Part shown: piece after piece, positions 1-6,754 of the stretch
Numbering within the stretch: position 1 is the first letter of the stretch
How the letters are laid out: each line of letters begins with the position of its first letter
DNA from: Rikenellaceae bacterium
GTDB lineage: Bacteria > Bacteroidota > Bacteroidia > Bacteroidales > Rikenellaceae
Direction: 5' to 3'
Assembly (NCBI GenBank): GCA_021203585.1
Contig: JAJQAW010000044.1
Coordinates: 1 to 9,989 of the forward strand
Length of the DNA stretch: 9,989 nt
Notes under the pieces: generated by a model
Told to the model about the DNA's origin: nothing
The model's database searches: none
Seen by the model: the letters and a program-made list of their open reading frames with translations, nothing else
Program-made: the position numbers and the translations under genes

Positions 1-257
1 ACCTTGGCCTACACCGAAGAGGTTCCCCAAGGGGATAGGGTGTTTTTATAAGGGGCGTCGACCAGGGTATCTCCCCAGGTGATTTCGTGAAAATAACGAG
101 TGTTGCCGCCGATGACCGCCGATTCCTTGACCTTGCGGACCATCCAGGTGTCCATATCCCCGAAAGGCAGCTCTTCAACCCGTTCCGTCTGTGCGTACGA
201 TCGGGCCGGGTAAGCAAAAAACAGGAGCAAAAGCGTGCAATAAAAAAAGCGGTACAT
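1..257 (-). CDS. PCMD-domain exported protein, N-terminal part, in-frame TAG
   Basis: The visible protein starts with a clear signal peptide (MYRFFYCTLLLLFFAYPARSYAQ, cleavage likely after 'SYA'). It continues with a segment having the pattern LPFGDMDTW, then VRKVKES, IGGNTRY, and PYKN followed by SPWGTSSV. From memory this matches the start of Bacteroidales PCMD proteins (putative carbohydrate metabolism domain), which are surface or periplasmic proteins of unproven function; no catalytic residues are known to me. The ATG at 255-257 lies 16 bp after the stop of the upstream transferase gene, so they are probably co-transcribed. The frame meets TAG at 9-11, but the two codons beyond it encode Ala-Lys, which fits how family members continue, with an aromatic residue or Met at the stop position. 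The gene is therefore incomplete at the edge and probably extends beyond it. The stop may be a sequencing error or a true nonsense mutation. Confidence 0.6.
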
Positions 258-273
258 TTCATGATCATGGCAT

Positions 274-1971
274 TTAAAAGGCGATATTCCGTTTTTCCAA
301 CATCCTCAAATCTTCGGTTTTCAAGCCGGCCCGGTGAAAGGGAATCGGCTTGTCATGGTCGGTTAGATACAATCTTTCTGCCGTTTCCAAACGTTCGCCG
401 ACCCGCGAACGGGCGGGATTTTTATACTCCGTTTCGATGCGGGCCAGATCCAGCAGGGTGTGGAAGACGGCGGAGGTCGATACCGGTTTGTCTTTGTTCT
501 TCCGGGCCTGGTCCACCGCTTGGGGGAATTGATTCCCGTAAACCGGGGAAAACCACAGCAACATGGGGATGCGCAGCTGGTAATAGGAGGGGTTGGGGGA
601 GGCGTGCAGAAAGCGTTGATGATCGTCGTCCAAGATGTCCTCCCCGTGATCGGAAGCATACAGGAAAGCCGAACAAGCCTCGGTGCGAAGCAGCAATTCG
701 GTGAGCCGGTACAATAGGTGATCCGTATAAAGGATACTGTTGTCGTACGCATTGACCAGAGTCTCCCGGTGCGCCCGGCTCACTTGGTTCACCTGGTCCG
801 GGCGGTAAACCGAAAATTCTTCCGGGTAGCGTTCCGTATATTTAAAATGAGAGCCGTAGGTGTGCAGCACCACGAAGAGGTTCTCTTCGCTGCGGCGAAT
901 CGTTTCTTCCAATTCGGTGAGCAATACTTCATCGTGGTGGTTGGTCAGTTCGTTGGAGAACCGGAAGTAGGTACACTCGTCGGCCTGTTGACTGAAATAA
1001 TCGGTAAAAGAACGGTTCGCCGACTGGTTGGATAGGAAAATCGTCCGAAAACCGGCCTCCCGAAAGGCGGTCAGAATACTTTTCCGGCTGTAAATTACCT
1101 CGTAATTTTCGGCCGAAGCCGTGGTCAACATGATCGAGACACTTTTATGCGTGGTGTTGGACTGGGTCAGAGCATCCCGTATGACCACCAGATTGCTGTC
1201 CTGCTGCAGATGAGGGGTGGTATTGCGGGAGTACCCGTACAAGGACCAGTTCTCCGGGCGACTGGTTTCCCCGATCACCAGAACATAAATTTCCCGTTGT
1301 GCCGCCGGTTCGCTATGGAATGCGCCGAACGTGAAATCCCGGGAGGTTTCCGGATATTTTCGCGTTTTGAGCCATTTTTGCCGTGCAAAATAGAGGTTAT
1401 AGCACACATTGGCCGGGTAGGCATCTTCGTGAAAAGCGTACCGGTCGGTATTTCGGTTTTTGGCGGGAATCCGAAGCATAAAGCAGATCAGCAGCAGAGC
1501 CGCTCCGCAGAGGAAGGAGTGCCGCCGAAAAGCGGGACTTAACCGCACCCGCCGCCGGTAAGCCGCCATGGACACCACGATGGTCGGAACATAAATCAGC
1601 ACCACCAGGCCGATAGCCGCCAGCAGGCCGCCCAATAATTCGCCGGCTTCGCTGGCATTGGTGGTCAGTACATTGAGAAACATATCTACTGCAATCACTT
1701 CCTCGCCGAATAGATAAAAGACCACCATTTGGAAGGCATGGATGATCAATAGCGGGATGAGCAACAGTTGCGTCAATCCGATATTTTTCAGACCCGAATA
1801 GAGCATCAGGTAAACGGCAGCCGGAAAAAGAATCAGAAGGATTTTTCCCCAACCGTTCAGCGGTTCGGTAAATAGCAGTCCCACGCTGGGTATCAGATTC
1901 ACGGCTATGAAGCAGACAAAAATCTTCGCCGGACTGTCCAAAAAATCTTCCCAAAGTTTTTTGATTCCCAT
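274..1971 (-). CDS. Phosphoethanolamine transferase (EptA-like, sulfatase fold)
   Basis: A 565-residue inner-membrane enzyme expected to move phosphoethanolamine from phosphatidylethanolamine onto a lipid A or other envelope acceptor. About five hydrophobic helices fill roughly residues 14-168, followed by a periplasmic alkaline-phosphatase/sulfatase-type domain from about 225. Visible active-site signatures are VLVIGETSRPENWSLYGYSR, where E235 and T236 are the expected metal ligand and phosphate-accepting threonine; SIMLT at 279-283; HTYGSHF at 370-376; NAYDNSILYTD at 407-417; SDHGED at 440-445, with D441 and H442 as zinc ligands; and LHASP at 455-459. Length and order fit the EptA/EptC/CptA family. 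The start ATG lies 9 bp after the restored end of the outer-membrane barrel gene, so the two should be one transcript. Family members modify lipid A phosphates and can lower sensitivity to cationic peptides. The exact acceptor cannot be told from sequence. Confidence 0.9.
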   Translation of the reverse strand: MGIKKLWEDFLDSPAKIFVCFIAVNLIPSVGLLFTEPLNGWGKILLILFPAAVYLMLYSGLKNIGLTQLLLIPLLIIHAFQMVVFYLFGEEVIAVDMFLNVLTTNASEAGELLGGLLAAIGLVVLIYVPTIVVSMAAYRRRVRLSPAFRRHSFLCGAALLLICFMLRIPAKNRNTDRYAFHEDAYPANVCYNLYFARQKWLKTRKYPETSRDFTFGAFHSEPAAQREIYVLVIGETSRPENWSLYGYSRNTTPHLQQDSNLVVIRDALTQSNTTHKSVSIMLTTASAENYEVIYSRKSILTAFREAGFRTIFLSNQSANRSFTDYFSQQADECTYFRFSNELTNHHDEVLLTELEETIRRSEENLFVVLHTYGSHFKYTERYPEEFSVYRPDQVNQVSRAHRETLVNAYDNSILYTDHLLYRLTELLLRTEACSAFLYASDHGEDILDDDHQRFLHASPNPSYYQLRIPMLLWFSPVYGNQFPQAVDQARKNKDKPVSTSAVFHTLLDLARIETEYKNPARSRVGERLETAERLYLTDHDKPIPFHRAGLKTEDLRMLEKRNIAF

Positions 1972-1980
1972 AAGGTTCGC

Positions 1981-3126
1981 TTAAAATGCTTCGTTGATGT
2001 TGAAGTAAAATGCCGATTCACCCTTTCCGATTCCATAATCCAGCCGGATATTGACCCGGTTCTTGAATTCCCAGCGGTACCCTAACCCATAGGTAGGCAA
2101 GGTTTGTTTTCATTTCCAGTCTGAAAAATCGGGAAATACATTTCCCGCCCCCACCCAAGCCACGGCACCGCTTCGGCCGTAAATGTGCTGCCGAAGCTCC
2201 AGCTGCGTTTGGATCAGATTTTTATCACGGTACCGGCCCCTGTAATATCCGCGCATCTGGCTGGCCCCTCCCATTTGGGCCATCACATTCCAGGCTACCT
2301 GCCCGTGATGGAATATGCCCTGCGCATCGAAGGCTGCCGTAGCACCTTTCCATACCCGTTGGTAGTACCGGGTGATGATTTCGGTCCGGTTAAAGCGGTA
2401 GCTGCTGCCCAGGAATTCCGGGTAATGGATGAATTCCGCTTTGGCGTAAAATCCCCGGTACGGATTGGGGATAAAATCGCGCGAATCGAAAGAAACTTGG
2501 CCTCCGAAACCCACCGCCGCGGTCCGTGGTTTTTCACCGTCCAAAAAACTGGGGTCCTCGAATTGTTTACCCTCGATGCGCATAAAATTGGTAGTGATTC
2601 CCAGAAAAACGGATTCGGTCAATCGTTTCAGAAAATCGAATTTCAGTTCGATCCGTTGGTTGTCGTATTCGGTGTATCGCTCTTGTCTTCCCGCCCGGTA
2701 CCCAACTCCCCAATACTTACCGGGCGTAAAGGCAAACCGGATGTCGGTATCGATCCGATACTGCATGCCGGGAAAAATCGTATTTCCGCCGATGCCGATC
2801 ATATAGGCTCCGGTCGTGGTGATATCGCCGTACAGGGAGACGTTGGATGGGGAGAGTTCCCAATCGCTTGGGTCCAGCCGGTAGAGTCCGGAAGCTACCA
2901 TCCCCAATCCCAGTTTCGATTCGTTGGAATAATAGGGTCCTCCGATGATGGAAAAATCGAATTTTTTATCCGGATCGGGGTTATTGGAATTTTCCAGGTA
3001 AGCCATAAAACGGTGCACGATTCCTTTTTTTCCGGTCTGGCTCGTATCCGGGACATTCGTCCGGGCATACAGGATTCCTGGTAGGATGGTCCAGACGATC
3101 CATATGATCCATATTGATTTATACAT
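1981..3126 (-). CDS. BamA/TamA-like outer-membrane beta-barrel, in-frame TGA
   Basis: An exported protein (signal peptide in residues 1-21) with the C-terminal barrel of the Omp85/bacterial surface antigen family and no POTRA repeats. The loop-6-type motif MRGYYRGRYRD sits at residues 291-301, and alternating aromatic and glycine-rich strands run from about residue 55. The frame stops at TGA 2110-2112, after residue 338. Directly beyond the stop the same frame stays open for 42 codons (KQTLPTYG, then GYRWEF, NRVNIRLDYG, and a final NINEAF) and ends at TAA 1981-1983. That tail is the last part of the barrel, with the terminal Phe that the Bam machinery recognises. Family members as I recall them have Trp two residues before TLPxYG, exactly where TGA stands, so TGG to TGA is the likely change. 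As written the product would lack its last strands. Likely the first gene of a minus-strand envelope operon; 338 aa as read, 381 if restored. Confidence 0.8.
2110..2112 (-). other. Premature in-frame TGA in the barrel gene
   Basis: The complement of TCA at 2110-2112 is a TGA that splits the BamA-like reading frame without changing phase. The downstream 42 codons encode the expected C-terminal strands. TGA also appears to be a genuine terminator for the DUF2867 gene at 8714-8716, so genome-wide reading of TGA as Trp is not supported here. Confidence 0.75.
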
Positions 3127-4086
3127 AGCTCATTTTTACAAAGACCCCTTCCGAAGGAATATCGATACGTTTTTTTCGGTTAATGGAAAATATCTTGCAA
3201 ATTTGAAGATAAAAAACCGGAAAGTTGTATCCAGTTTGACCGGCAAAATGGTCATAACGTAGGATTTTGTCATTGTTTTGTAACGAAAATGCAATGACCG
3301 GCCGATCGGACTCCCGGAAGGAAGGCTGCGCTCGAGTCCATTTTCAAAAGCCGCCCGTGACCATACTTACAGGAATTGTTCCGAAGTGTTTCCCGACAGA
3401 GCCTTTTACCGAAAAAGGGCACCGAATGCGCTCCTTTCCGGCATTCTCTCTTGGGGCGTATTGTTATTCCCAGCCCTAAGTGCCGCTTTCCGTCCATGGA
3501 CCGTGAAATAAGCTTTACAACAAAGTTCTTTGAGCTTCTCGGCAAAGACTAACCGGTGTACGGATATTACTTTTGCCCATAAGAAATCTGTGGGGATTCG
3601 AAGTTCTTTCTACTCACCCCTGACTACCGCGAGAGGGCGGGCCCGGCAAAATCATTCATACCGGGATCACAGCTCTCCCCCTGCGGATCGGTCGCGTCAG
3701 TAGGGATAAGAACTGCGATGGATCCTAGCGGTCATTGATGGTTGTGTGAATCTTCCCCTCATGCAGTGGGGATTACCCGGCCGGTCCGCTAGGAGATTAG
3801 AAGTACCGGGATCGACAGGCCATGAACGGTAGTCGCGCCGGAGTGGAACTACCGGTCAGCGTGGAGATTTCCCGCATCGATGGTGCGGCACGGTTGCCAA
3901 TGGCAGGGTATTCCCAAGGAAGCATCGGACAGCGGAACCGATGAACGATTATTCCATATCTTCCGGAATTTTCCGAGGGTGGAAGCGATCGGGCCGTCGG
4001 AAATCAGGGCATACCGGCAGGGTGATGTATGCAAAGGTTTACTTACGGTAGATGATCGATAGCTATACTGGTTAAAAAAGTAATGT
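3127..4086. other. 960-bp intergenic region with inverted repeats
   Basis: No recognisable protein gene is present in this stretch between the minus-strand envelope operon and the plus-strand cupin gene. It must hold the promoters of both units, yet no clean TTTG/TAnnTTTG pair was found next to either start. A lone TACTTTTG (3568-3575) fits the Bacteroidota -7 consensus on the plus strand, without a well-spaced upstream TTTG. Downstream of it lie a 9-bp perfect inverted repeat (3723-3731 with 3786-3794), an inner hairpin (AATC at 3749-3752 with GATT at 3771-3774, plus CCC/GGG), a 7-bp inverted repeat (3827-3833 with 3848-3854), and a 10-bp direct repeat (3659-3668 and 3804-3813). Open frames here are short and resemble no family I know. 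Confidence 0.5.
3723..3854 (+). ncRNA. Possible structured RNA or leader segment
   Basis: Two neighbouring hairpins suggest RNA structure. The first closes with TCCTAGCGG (3723-3731) against CCGCTAGGA (3786-3794) and encloses a smaller stem (AATC with GATT, then CCC with GGG). The second pairs CGGTAGT (3827-3833) with ACTACCG (3848-3854) around a 14-base loop. The strand is inferred from a TACTTTTG -7-like element at 3568-3575 and from the cupin gene lying downstream on the plus strand. It does not match tmRNA, RNase P RNA, SRP RNA or the TPP, cobalamin, FMN or SAM riboswitch cores that I can recall. Chance pairing is a real possibility. Confidence 0.2.
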
Positions 4087-4575
4087 ATGATCAAGAATTT
4101 TCATGCGGCACTGGCTTTATGGTCCGTGCTGGCAGTCGGAACTTTAAAAGCTCAACCTATGGAAAGCGGAAAGTCGGACCGGATTGAAATAACGGAAACC
4201 ATGCAGCCGGTAAATCCGGAGTGGTTCACCGGAACCGGGTGGATCGAAATGTGGATGTCCGATACCGAAACTTTCGGGGTATCGGTCGGTCGGGTTATCT
4301 TCGAACCCGGCTGCCGCAACCACTGGCACAAACATCCAGGTAGCCAATTGCTAATCGTTACGGAGGGAGTCGGGTATTATCAGGAGCGTGGGAAGCCCGT
4401 GCAGGTAATACGCCCGGGCGATGTGATCGCCATTTATCCGGGTATCGAACATTGGCACGGAGCCACACCGGGCAGTTGGTTTGCCCATATGGCTCTCGGA
4501 ATAAACCCGGAGGCCGGTCCGGCCGAATGGTTAGAACCGGTTGCGGAGGACTATTATGAAAATCTCAATCCATAA
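4087..4575 (+). CDS. Exported metal-binding cupin protein
   Basis: A 162-residue single-domain cupin with a signal peptide (residues 1-23, ending LKAQ), so it should act in the periplasm or outside. Cupin motif 1 is seen as HWHKHPGSQ at 79-87 and motif 2 as PGIEHWHGATPG at 118-129; H81, H83, Q87 and H122 or H124 are the expected metal ligands. The order WFTGTGWIE, EPG, HxHPxxQ, LIVTEGVG, RPGDV, HWHGA closely follows the small bacterial cupins that include the manganese hydroxynitrile lyases and proteins often annotated as carboxymuconolactone-decarboxylase-associated cupins. The reaction is not predictable, since many such proteins are named only 'cupin domain-containing'. The ATG at 4087 is chosen because it gives an intact signal peptide; a nearer ATG at 4083 is out of frame. 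The stop is 5 bp before the flavodoxin start, so the two genes form one unit. Confidence 0.88.
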   Translation: MIKNFHAALALWSVLAVGTLKAQPMESGKSDRIEITETMQPVNPEWFTGTGWIEMWMSDTETFGVSVGRVIFEPGCRNHWHKHPGSQLLIVTEGVGYYQERGKPVQVIRPGDVIAIYPGIEHWHGATPGSWFAHMALGINPEAGPAEWLEPVAEDYYENLNP

Positions 4576-4580
4576 AAAGA

Positions 4581-5134
4581 ATGAAAACCATTCCATTTTT
4601 AATCCTTACCATCCTATCTGCTATGACCGTACACCGCTTGAATGCCCAAAACGGGGCACGCAAAATTCTGGTCGCCTGGTATTCCTGGGGGGGAACACCG
4701 AGGCCGTCGGCCGGCATATCGGTGAGTTGACCGGTGCCGATCTATTTATCATCGAGCCTGTAGAACCCTATTCTTCCGATTACCGGACCTGTACGGAAGA
4801 AGCCCGGGCGGAAATCGACGCACAACGCTCCCGGCCGATTCGAGCACAGGTAGAGAATATCGGCCAATACGATCTGGTACTGGTGGGAACACCCAATTGG
4901 TGGAGCACGATGGCCCCGCCGGTGTTGGAATTTCTTCGGCAGCACGATCTTTCCGGTCGACAAATCGCTCCCTTTGTCACCCACGGAGGGGGTCGGGAGG
5001 CCCGAACGTTCAGTGATATGGAAAAAGCCGCTCCCGGAGCTGAATTTCTGCCGGGATTCGTGGTCTCCGGCAGCCGTGCCGCCTCCTGCCAGGCCGAAGT
5101 GAGGGCCTGGTTGGATGCCCTGGGGTTGGAGTAA
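4581..5134 (+). CDS. Exported flavodoxin, frameshifted in a G7 tract
   Basis: A flavodoxin-fold protein that binds FMN and probably acts in electron transfer or as a quinone/nitro-type reductase. The frame from ATG 4581 begins with a signal peptide (MKTIPFLILTILSAMTVHRLNAQ) and then RKILVAWYSWGG. At a run of seven Gs (4687-4693) it shifts and would stop at TGA 4728-4730 after 49 residues. The next frame carries on exactly with GGNTEAVG (phosphate-binding loop), then LVGTPNWWSTMAPP and FVTHGGG, to TAA at 5132-5134. Adding one G gives WYSWGGNTEAVG and an intact 184-residue protein of normal length. The gene lies 5 bp after the cupin. It is either a sequence error, a pseudogene, or a slippage switch. 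The family resembles Flavodoxin_4 proteins common in Bacteroidales; an ATG-started version of the second frame (from 4556) would lack the proper N-terminus. Confidence 0.8.
4687..4693 (+). other. G7 homopolymer at the flavodoxin frameshift
   Basis: Seven consecutive Gs lie inside the codons for the Trp-Gly-Gly part of the FMN phosphate-binding loop. Eight Gs would join the signal-peptide frame to the flavodoxin frame; seven give a truncated 49-residue product. Confidence 0.8.
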
Positions 5135-5638
5135 AATCGGAGATCCAAACGTAGCACCGCCAAGGAATTTCTCGATCCGGTTATTTGGATTGCTGTCAGT
5201 AACGAACCTGTGAACTTTTTTTAATCTACAGTAGGCAATGGCCCAGATTCGTATATTATCGCAGAATCTACATGCTGCGGTACTGATCTGTTTGGACAGA
5301 ATCGAAAACTCATGGATTTCAAAGTATCCCGCTCCTGTCAAAATTAAATAGTGTCCTATCTTAATAATCCACGGGAGGGCCTATGGCATTCACCGGCTAT
5401 GACTTTGAGAAAAAATTCTCATTAAAACTGATTTTAGTCTGCTTATTAAAAGAACAATGGCGCAATCGATCTGCTTTAGCGGATTCAATATGCAGAAAAC
5501 TCACCGGCCACACTGAGCGGAAGAACTGTTATCCATTGTCCGGCTCGCTTTCTGGTGATTATTTACCTTACCGCCGTTCATTAAGGAAAACGGACGTTAA
5601 CCCGGTAAAGCTGATTGTTTGCAAATGGTAGACTCATG
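5135..5638. other. 500-bp gene-poor stretch, AT-richer
   Basis: Between the flavodoxin stop and the tRNA terminator there is no gene I recognise. The sequence is visibly richer in A and T than its neighbours, and codon use in its short frames does not look like the surrounding genes. A 37-codon frame begins at an ATG at 5238, and an 82-codon frame at 5383. The stretch could be the decayed end of an insertion sequence or simply spacer. I saw no terminal inverted repeats or target duplication. Confidence 0.4.
5383..5631 (+). CDS. Hypothetical small protein, doubtful
   Basis: An 82-codon frame from ATG 5383 to TAG. GGGAGG sits just upstream (5373-5378), which resembles a Shine-Dalgarno site, but the spacing to ATG is short and such sites are rare in Bacteroidota. 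The N-terminus (MAFTGYDFEKKFSLKLILVC) shows no signal peptide or known motif. The C-terminal part is basic (LPYRRSLRKTD). I know of no relative; the frame may be a remnant or chance. Confidence 0.2.
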   Translation: MAFTGYDFEKKFSLKLILVCLLKEQWRNRSALADSICRKLTGHTERKNCYPLSGSLSGDYLPYRRSLRKTDVNPVKLIVCKW

Positions 5639-5669
5639 AAAAAGCCATCCGTAATGGAATGGCTTTTTT
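5639..5669 (-). terminator. Rho-independent terminator after the tRNA
   Basis: A perfect 10-bp stem, AAAAAGCCAT (5639-5648) with ATGGCTTTTT (5659-5668), encloses a 10-base loop. Read on the minus strand it lies 17 bases past the tRNA 3' end and finishes in a T run, as expected for tRNA transcript termination. The T run on the other arm means it could also stop plus-strand transcription. Confidence 0.8.
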
Positions 5670-5685
5670 CCGCTTTTGAAAAAGG

Positions 5686-5759
<74 letters not shown>

Positions 5760-6054
5760 TTACGTATTTTTGATTTACGTTTTTCGTCGTTTTCCGTTCC
5801 TTGTGAACGATCAATTTGCCCTGCTTTTTTCTCCCTTTTTAATCTACCGATCCGCGGAGGATTAGTCCGCTGACTCATCCGACAGGCACGGGTGCTACTT
5901 TGACCGCTAACTTGATCACCAAAAAACTTTCCGGAACTACAGAACCCCCCCTGCTCCTGGTAACTACAAGGTACCCTCTCTGTGGACCGGAATTGCTTTT
6001 CCGGTCACAAAAATAGATATTTGCATCCAAACGACAAAATTTAGCGGGTGTTTT
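5760..6054. other. Spacer between tRNA and HAD gene
   Basis: No protein gene is seen. The stretch should hold the minus-strand tRNA promoter and the plus-strand HAD promoter. A TTG (5993-5995) about 18 bases before TAGATATTTG (6014-6023) is an imperfect match to the Bacteroidota promoter. A short piece at 5859-5872 resembles the tRNA anticodon arm with three bases missing. Confidence 0.4.
5985..6006 (+). promoter_or_regulatory. 8-bp inverted repeat upstream of HAD gene
   Basis: GACCGGAA (5985-5992) pairs perfectly with TTCCGGTC (5999-6006) around TTGCTT. It lies 49 bp before the HAD start, with no T run after it on the plus strand, so an operator or leader hairpin is more likely than a terminator. 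The loop holds the TTG of the weak promoter candidate. Function is inferred only. Confidence 0.3.
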
Positions 6055-6690
6055 ATGAAATTGATTCCAGGTTTTCCTTCGACAATAAAAAACATCATTT
6101 TCGATATTGGCAACGTGCTGATCGATTTGGATATTCCGGCCACTTTGCGGGCTTTTGAGGCGCTGCGTATCGGCGGACTTCGTCCCGAAGATATTCATCC
6201 TCATCAGTCCGGGTTCTTTCTGGATTATGAAGTGGGGCGGCTCGATGATGCCGGATTTTTACAGGCCATTCGACAGGGTTACGACTGTTCGGGGGTGACC
6301 GACCGGCAGATTCTTGCGGCCTGGAATGCCATGTTGCTGGATCCGCAGCCCGAACAGTTCCGGCTAATCCGGAAATTGGGACGGCACTACCGCCTTTTTG
6401 TATTGAGTAATACCAATCACCAGCACATCAGTCACCTGCACACGCGCTTCGAGCGTATTTGCGGGTATCCCCTCGAATCCCTCTTCGAGAAGTGCTTCTA
6501 TTCGCATCGACTGGGGTTGCGCAAACCCGATCCGGACATTTACCGGCAGGTGATCGCGCAAACCGGCGTGATGGTTGAACAAACTTTATTTATCGACGAT
6601 AATTTGTGTAACATTTTTCCGGCCGATGCGTTATCTCTGAAAACTTACCACCTGACCTCGGATCGGAAATTGAGCGAATTGTTTGCGTAA
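6055..6690 (+). CDS. HAD-superfamily phosphatase (YihX-like)
   Basis: A 211-residue soluble hydrolase of the haloacid dehalogenase superfamily, subclass with a helical cap, expected to remove phosphate from a small metabolite such as a sugar phosphate or flavin nucleotide. Motif I is IIFDIGNVLIDLD, with the nucleophile D17; the usual second Asp of DxD is Gly here, as is common in YihX-type members. Motif II is LSNTN (S118), motif III is LRKPDP (K157) and motif IV is FIDDN (D181, D182). All four are in the expected order and the length is typical. There is no signal peptide, so it is cytoplasmic. It stands alone: a tRNA faces away upstream, and the next gene has its own promoter just past the stop. 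The substrate cannot be predicted. Confidence 0.9.
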   Translation: MKLIPGFPSTIKNIIFDIGNVLIDLDIPATLRAFEALRIGGLRPEDIHPHQSGFFLDYEVGRLDDAGFLQAIRQGYDCSGVTDRQILAAWNAMLLDPQPEQFRLIRKLGRHYRLFVLSNTNHQHISHLHTRFERICGYPLESLFEKCFYSHRLGLRKPDPDIYRQVIAQTGVMVEQTLFIDDNLCNIFPADALSLKTYHLTSDRKLSELFA

Positions 6691-6708
6691 GGGGTGGCCA
6701 AAAAAAAT

Positions 6709-6716
6709 TATCTTTG
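6709..6716 (+). promoter_or_regulatory. Bacteroidota promoter -7 element for the small barrel gene
   Basis: TATCTTTG is an exact match to the TAnnTTTG consensus used by the Bacteroidota primary sigma factor, 38 bases before the ATG at 6755. A TTTG at 6682-6685, inside the last HAD codons, is 23 bases upstream, slightly longer than the usual 19-21. Confidence 0.7.
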
Positions 6717-6754
6717 TGGCTTACAGGAATCCTATAAATTTAAAAACCGATAAT

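Noticed and set aside
2110..2112. Genetic code with TGA as Trp
   Set aside because: TGA ends the DUF2867 gene where the family ends, and TAG also interrupts a gene; recoding is not needed.
2185..3084. Long plus-strand frame opposite the barrel gene
   Set aside because: A mirror frame of a GC-rich gene; the minus-strand reading has a signal peptide and barrel motifs, this one has none.
3600..3860. Known RNA or riboswitch (tmRNA, RNase P, TPP, cobalamin) or group II intron
   Set aside because: None of the conserved core sequences could be found by eye.
3880..4062. 60-codon frame before the cupin gene
   Set aside because: No family resemblance, no promoter or conserved motif; it overlaps the inverted-repeat-rich stretch and is probably chance.
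6683..6754. Upstream extension of the small barrel protein into the HAD gene
   Set aside because: It lacks a signal peptide at its start and lies across the promoter; ATG 6755 gives a clean signal peptide.
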